A stretch of DNA of 64,000 nucleotides from positions 1,895,001-1,959,000 of the forward strand of contig NZ_UGSI01000002.1 of the NCBI RefSeq assembly GCF_900454495.1, in the 5' to 3' direction. A program made the position numbers and the translations under genes. Below the pieces are notes generated by a model that saw only the letters and a list, made by a program, of their open reading frames with translations, searched no databases and was not told where the DNA came from. Shown here in pieces: positions 62,104-64,000 of the stretch. The stretch is from Paenibacillus macerans (lineage in GTDB: Bacteria; Bacillota; Bacilli; Paenibacillales; Paenibacillaceae). Within the stretch, counting starts at the first letter, position 1. Every line of letters starts with the position of its first letter.

Positions 62104-62298
62104 GACCAGGCTGTTCAAGACGACGATATTCGTCGTCTCTTCATCATTTTCTGCGTGCTGTACAGGAATTTGAATCCATATGTAGATGAGTTCGGTCAAT
62201 ATTTCAAATTCGGAATCGATATGGTTGACAAAAGCAAATTAAAACCGGGTGATACCTCTCAGATCAATTATTTGTTTGGCAAAGGCGAAAGAATTTGA
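62104..62298 (+). pseudogene. Unrecognised open remnant after hsdR
   Basis: The frame is open from 62104 to TGA 62296-62298 and reads protein-like (PYVDEFGQYFKFGIDMVDKS), but there is no start codon with a ribosome site until ATG 62221, which leaves 25 codons. A hairpin, AGACGACGA-TAT-TCGTCGTCT at 62118-62138, lies inside and may be the hsdR terminator. It may be the end of a gene lost when the defence island inserted. Family unknown. Confidence 0.25.
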
Positions 62299-62345
62299 AA
62301 TCGTCATACGAGAAATATGTACGGATTCTGCATTGAGGCAGAAAG

Positions 62346-62564
62346 TTGAAAATAATCTTCAGGTATTTAAAATCGAAGGAGTTATATAATCATCATAAAG
62401 ATCATGTGCTTGATTCGATTAGAAAAAAGGTCGTTTACTCAGAATCACAAGTTGATGAATTGTATAGTCGGTATAACGGTCTGCTCTTCTCTAGCCGTGA
62501 AGATGTGATCCAAATGATTACATCAAACTACGTTGGGTATGAAAATCTAGATAAAAGGGGGTGA
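62346..62564 (+). CDS. Small hypothetical protein, 72 residues
   Basis: A lysine- and tyrosine-rich soluble protein from TTG 62346, reading MKIIFRYLKSKELYNHHKDH and ending GYENLDKRG. The ribosome site is weak (AGGCAGAAAG). No family was recognised. It lies 76 bases before a lipoprotein gene, and its AT-rich DNA resembles the neighbouring remnant. Confidence 0.4.
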   Translation: MKIIFRYLKSKELYNHHKDHVLDSIRKKVVYSESQVDELYSRYNGLLFSSREDVIQMITSNYVGYENLDKRG

Positions 62565-62640
62565 GCCAAAATTACACAGGATATTTGCGAAGAGTTGAAA
62601 CTATATATTTTGTAGTTTTTAATGTAGGAAAGGTGAATAA

Positions 62641-63972
62641 ATGAAAAGTTACACGGCACTTCAAACCATCTGCATCATAGTGTTTATTTTAGCGGTTTGT
62701 ATTCTGGTTGCCGGATGCTCCGGCTCGAGGGGGGCAAAGGAAAAACAGGTGAAAAAAGAGCTGGCCCAAATGGCTCAAAATTACGTCATGGAAAAGTACG
62801 GGATGGACGATGCGAAAGTGGTGGAAGTGAAGTTGTCCTATGCCGGGCTGAACGGGCCGATTCCCGTTTTCAAGCGTGAAGTCCCCAAAAGCGGAACGGT
62901 TACGTTGGAGTTTAACGGTACCTCTTTTCGAGTGTTGGCCGGCCCCACATGGAACCGGTACAGCGATGAGTTAAAAAATGTGCTTTCGGACAATTATCAA
63001 GCCGAACGGATCAAAGCCGATATTCAAGAGCAGCTGATTGACAAATTTAAAGTAACGGATGAGTATTACGTCCAAAAGTACAGCATCTCCAGCGAACTTG
63101 ACCATGGAGGTATCGATTATTTTACGCTGAAGCAAAAATATGACGGGGATTTGAAGACATTTTTGCAGAACAGCCATTTCGGCTTGGAACTGGAGATTTT
63201 CTTCAAAGGCGGCAAGGCGAATCAGAATCAATATTACGATAACACCATGGAACTGTTTCACCAATTGGCAAGACATTTCAGCAACGGGGAAAGCGAGATT
63301 TCCCTATACGTCAACAAGGAAGACAAATATATGGACGCTAGAATGAAGGAAATTCTGGACATCAGAAATCCCCAAGCGCTCGATCCGATTATTTATGGCC
63401 CCGCGTATAATTACTGCAGGATCAGCGGTGAAATTCATAACACCAAGTACATAGAACGTATCAAAAAAGAATTTCCCGAAAGCGACATGAAGCCGCTGGA
63501 AATGAAAGAAAACCGTTTTGAATATGTAGATGTCGGAGAGGGGATCAGCCTGGCCTCCATGCTGGAGAATGTAGAATTCCAAACCTCCGAAGACGTCGTT
63601 TTTTCCGCTCGTCCGCTGACGGAAGACGATTCCTTTACAAAGGCCGATTATAGTGCCCTGGATCCGGACAAAGAAGATCAGTTTGACTACAAGCTGCTGA
63701 GCGATAACGTTTACCGCGTGAGCTATCCCAAGCAAGAATATAATGGCAACGAAGTAGACTGGGATGATCCGATTGCCGTAAAAATAAACCGAAGCCAAGT
63801 GCCCCAATCGGCCGATCGACTTTTTCTGGTTCACGGTGGAGTATCCGATGAAAACTCCGGGAATTTAATCATCGATCTGGATGATCCGAACTTTCTTACC
63901 AGCGCTGATTCCTGGATCGCCCCTGCGAGGACGGACAGCGATTTTGTGATCGTTTACCGGTCGAAGAAGTGA
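62641..63972 (+). CDS. Unrecognised lipoprotein, 443 residues
   Basis: A secreted, lipid-anchored protein: the signal helix ends in ILVAGCSG with C26 as the likely modified cysteine. The mature part is hydrophilic and acidic, with alternating beta-strand and helix segments and no motif that I recognise. GTAGGAAAGGTG precedes the ATG. It probably faces the outside of the membrane. No neighbour suggests a role. The gene ends 28 bases before the window edge. Confidence 0.75.
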   Translation: MKSYTALQTICIIVFILAVCILVAGCSGSRGAKEKQVKKELAQMAQNYVMEKYGMDDAKVVEVKLSYAGLNGPIPVFKREVPKSGTVTLEFNGTSFRVLAGPTWNRYSDELKNVLSDNYQAERIKADIQEQLIDKFKVTDEYYVQKYSISSELDHGGIDYFTLKQKYDGDLKTFLQNSHFGLELEIFFKGGKANQNQYYDNTMELFHQLARHFSNGESEISLYVNKEDKYMDARMKEILDIRNPQALDPIIYGPAYNYCRISGEIHNTKYIERIKKEFPESDMKPLEMKENRFEYVDVGEGISLASMLENVEFQTSEDVVFSARPLTEDDSFTKADYSALDPDKEDQFDYKLLSDNVYRVSYPKQEYNGNEVDWDDPIAVKINRSQVPQSADRLFLVHGGVSDENSGNLIIDLDDPNFLTSADSWIAPARTDSDFVIVYRSKK

Positions 63973-64000
63973 GCGGGGATCGACTAAATTATTGTGAAAG

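Overview
The window looks like a chromosome segment from a Paenibacillus-type member of the Bacillota. Its DNA is of moderate GC and most genes have strong AGGAGG-type ribosome binding sites. Several families seen here are typical of that group: an LplB/LplC-type ABC importer without its own ATPase, a membrane-anchored YesS-like AraC regulator, a 7TM hybrid kinase beside a SARP-like response regulator, YhaM, and an MpsC-family (DUF2294) protein. The assignment rests on gene content only. No rRNA, tRNA or CRISPR array was seen.

Layout. 0-7.5 kb: a cluster of three palindromes, a promoter, a cyclic-di-GMP-I riboswitch with terminator, and a complete chemosensory operon (cheA-cheW-MCP-cheR-cheB). 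7.5-10.8 kb: YhaM exonuclease, a VanX-like dipeptidase behind a previously easy-to-miss 32-codon gene, a gene remnant, a small helical protein and an MpsC-family protein. 10.8-16.4 kb: an inverted-repeat element, then a five-gene operon (SsuABC/NMT1-type importer, isochorismatase-family hydrolase, MFS exporter). 17.3-39 kb: a pectin/rhamnogalacturonan utilisation locus with an SGNH esterase, altronate and tagaturonate enzymes, a LacI and two AraC regulators, ABC importer parts, GH105, GH28, GH43, an alpha/beta hydrolase and a GH2 enzyme. Most of the glycosidases lack signal peptides, so the importer probably brings in oligosaccharides that are finished inside the cell; the transporter ATPase must lie elsewhere.

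39-41.4 kb: a DUF952 gene and a broken solute-binding lipoprotein gene lie between two inverted copies of one dispersed element. 41.5-51.8 kb: Lrp/LysE and MarR/MFS regulator-exporter pairs, a split response regulator facing a very large hybrid kinase, a PilZ protein, ribokinase, and a DUF488 protein. 51.8-62.1 kb: a C26 amidotransferase-like hydrolase, then a defence island of McrB-McrC plus HsdM-HsdS-HsdR. 62.1-64 kb: small remnants and an unrecognised lipoprotein.

The most interesting signals are the c-di-GMP riboswitch in front of a whole chemosensory operon, with three copies of the terminator arm; the families of intergenic inverted-repeat elements; the McrB whose AAA+ domain carries a PUA/EVE-like insertion; and the response regulator interrupted by an in-frame TAA directly followed by ATG. 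All functional statements are inferred from sequence; no database search was run.
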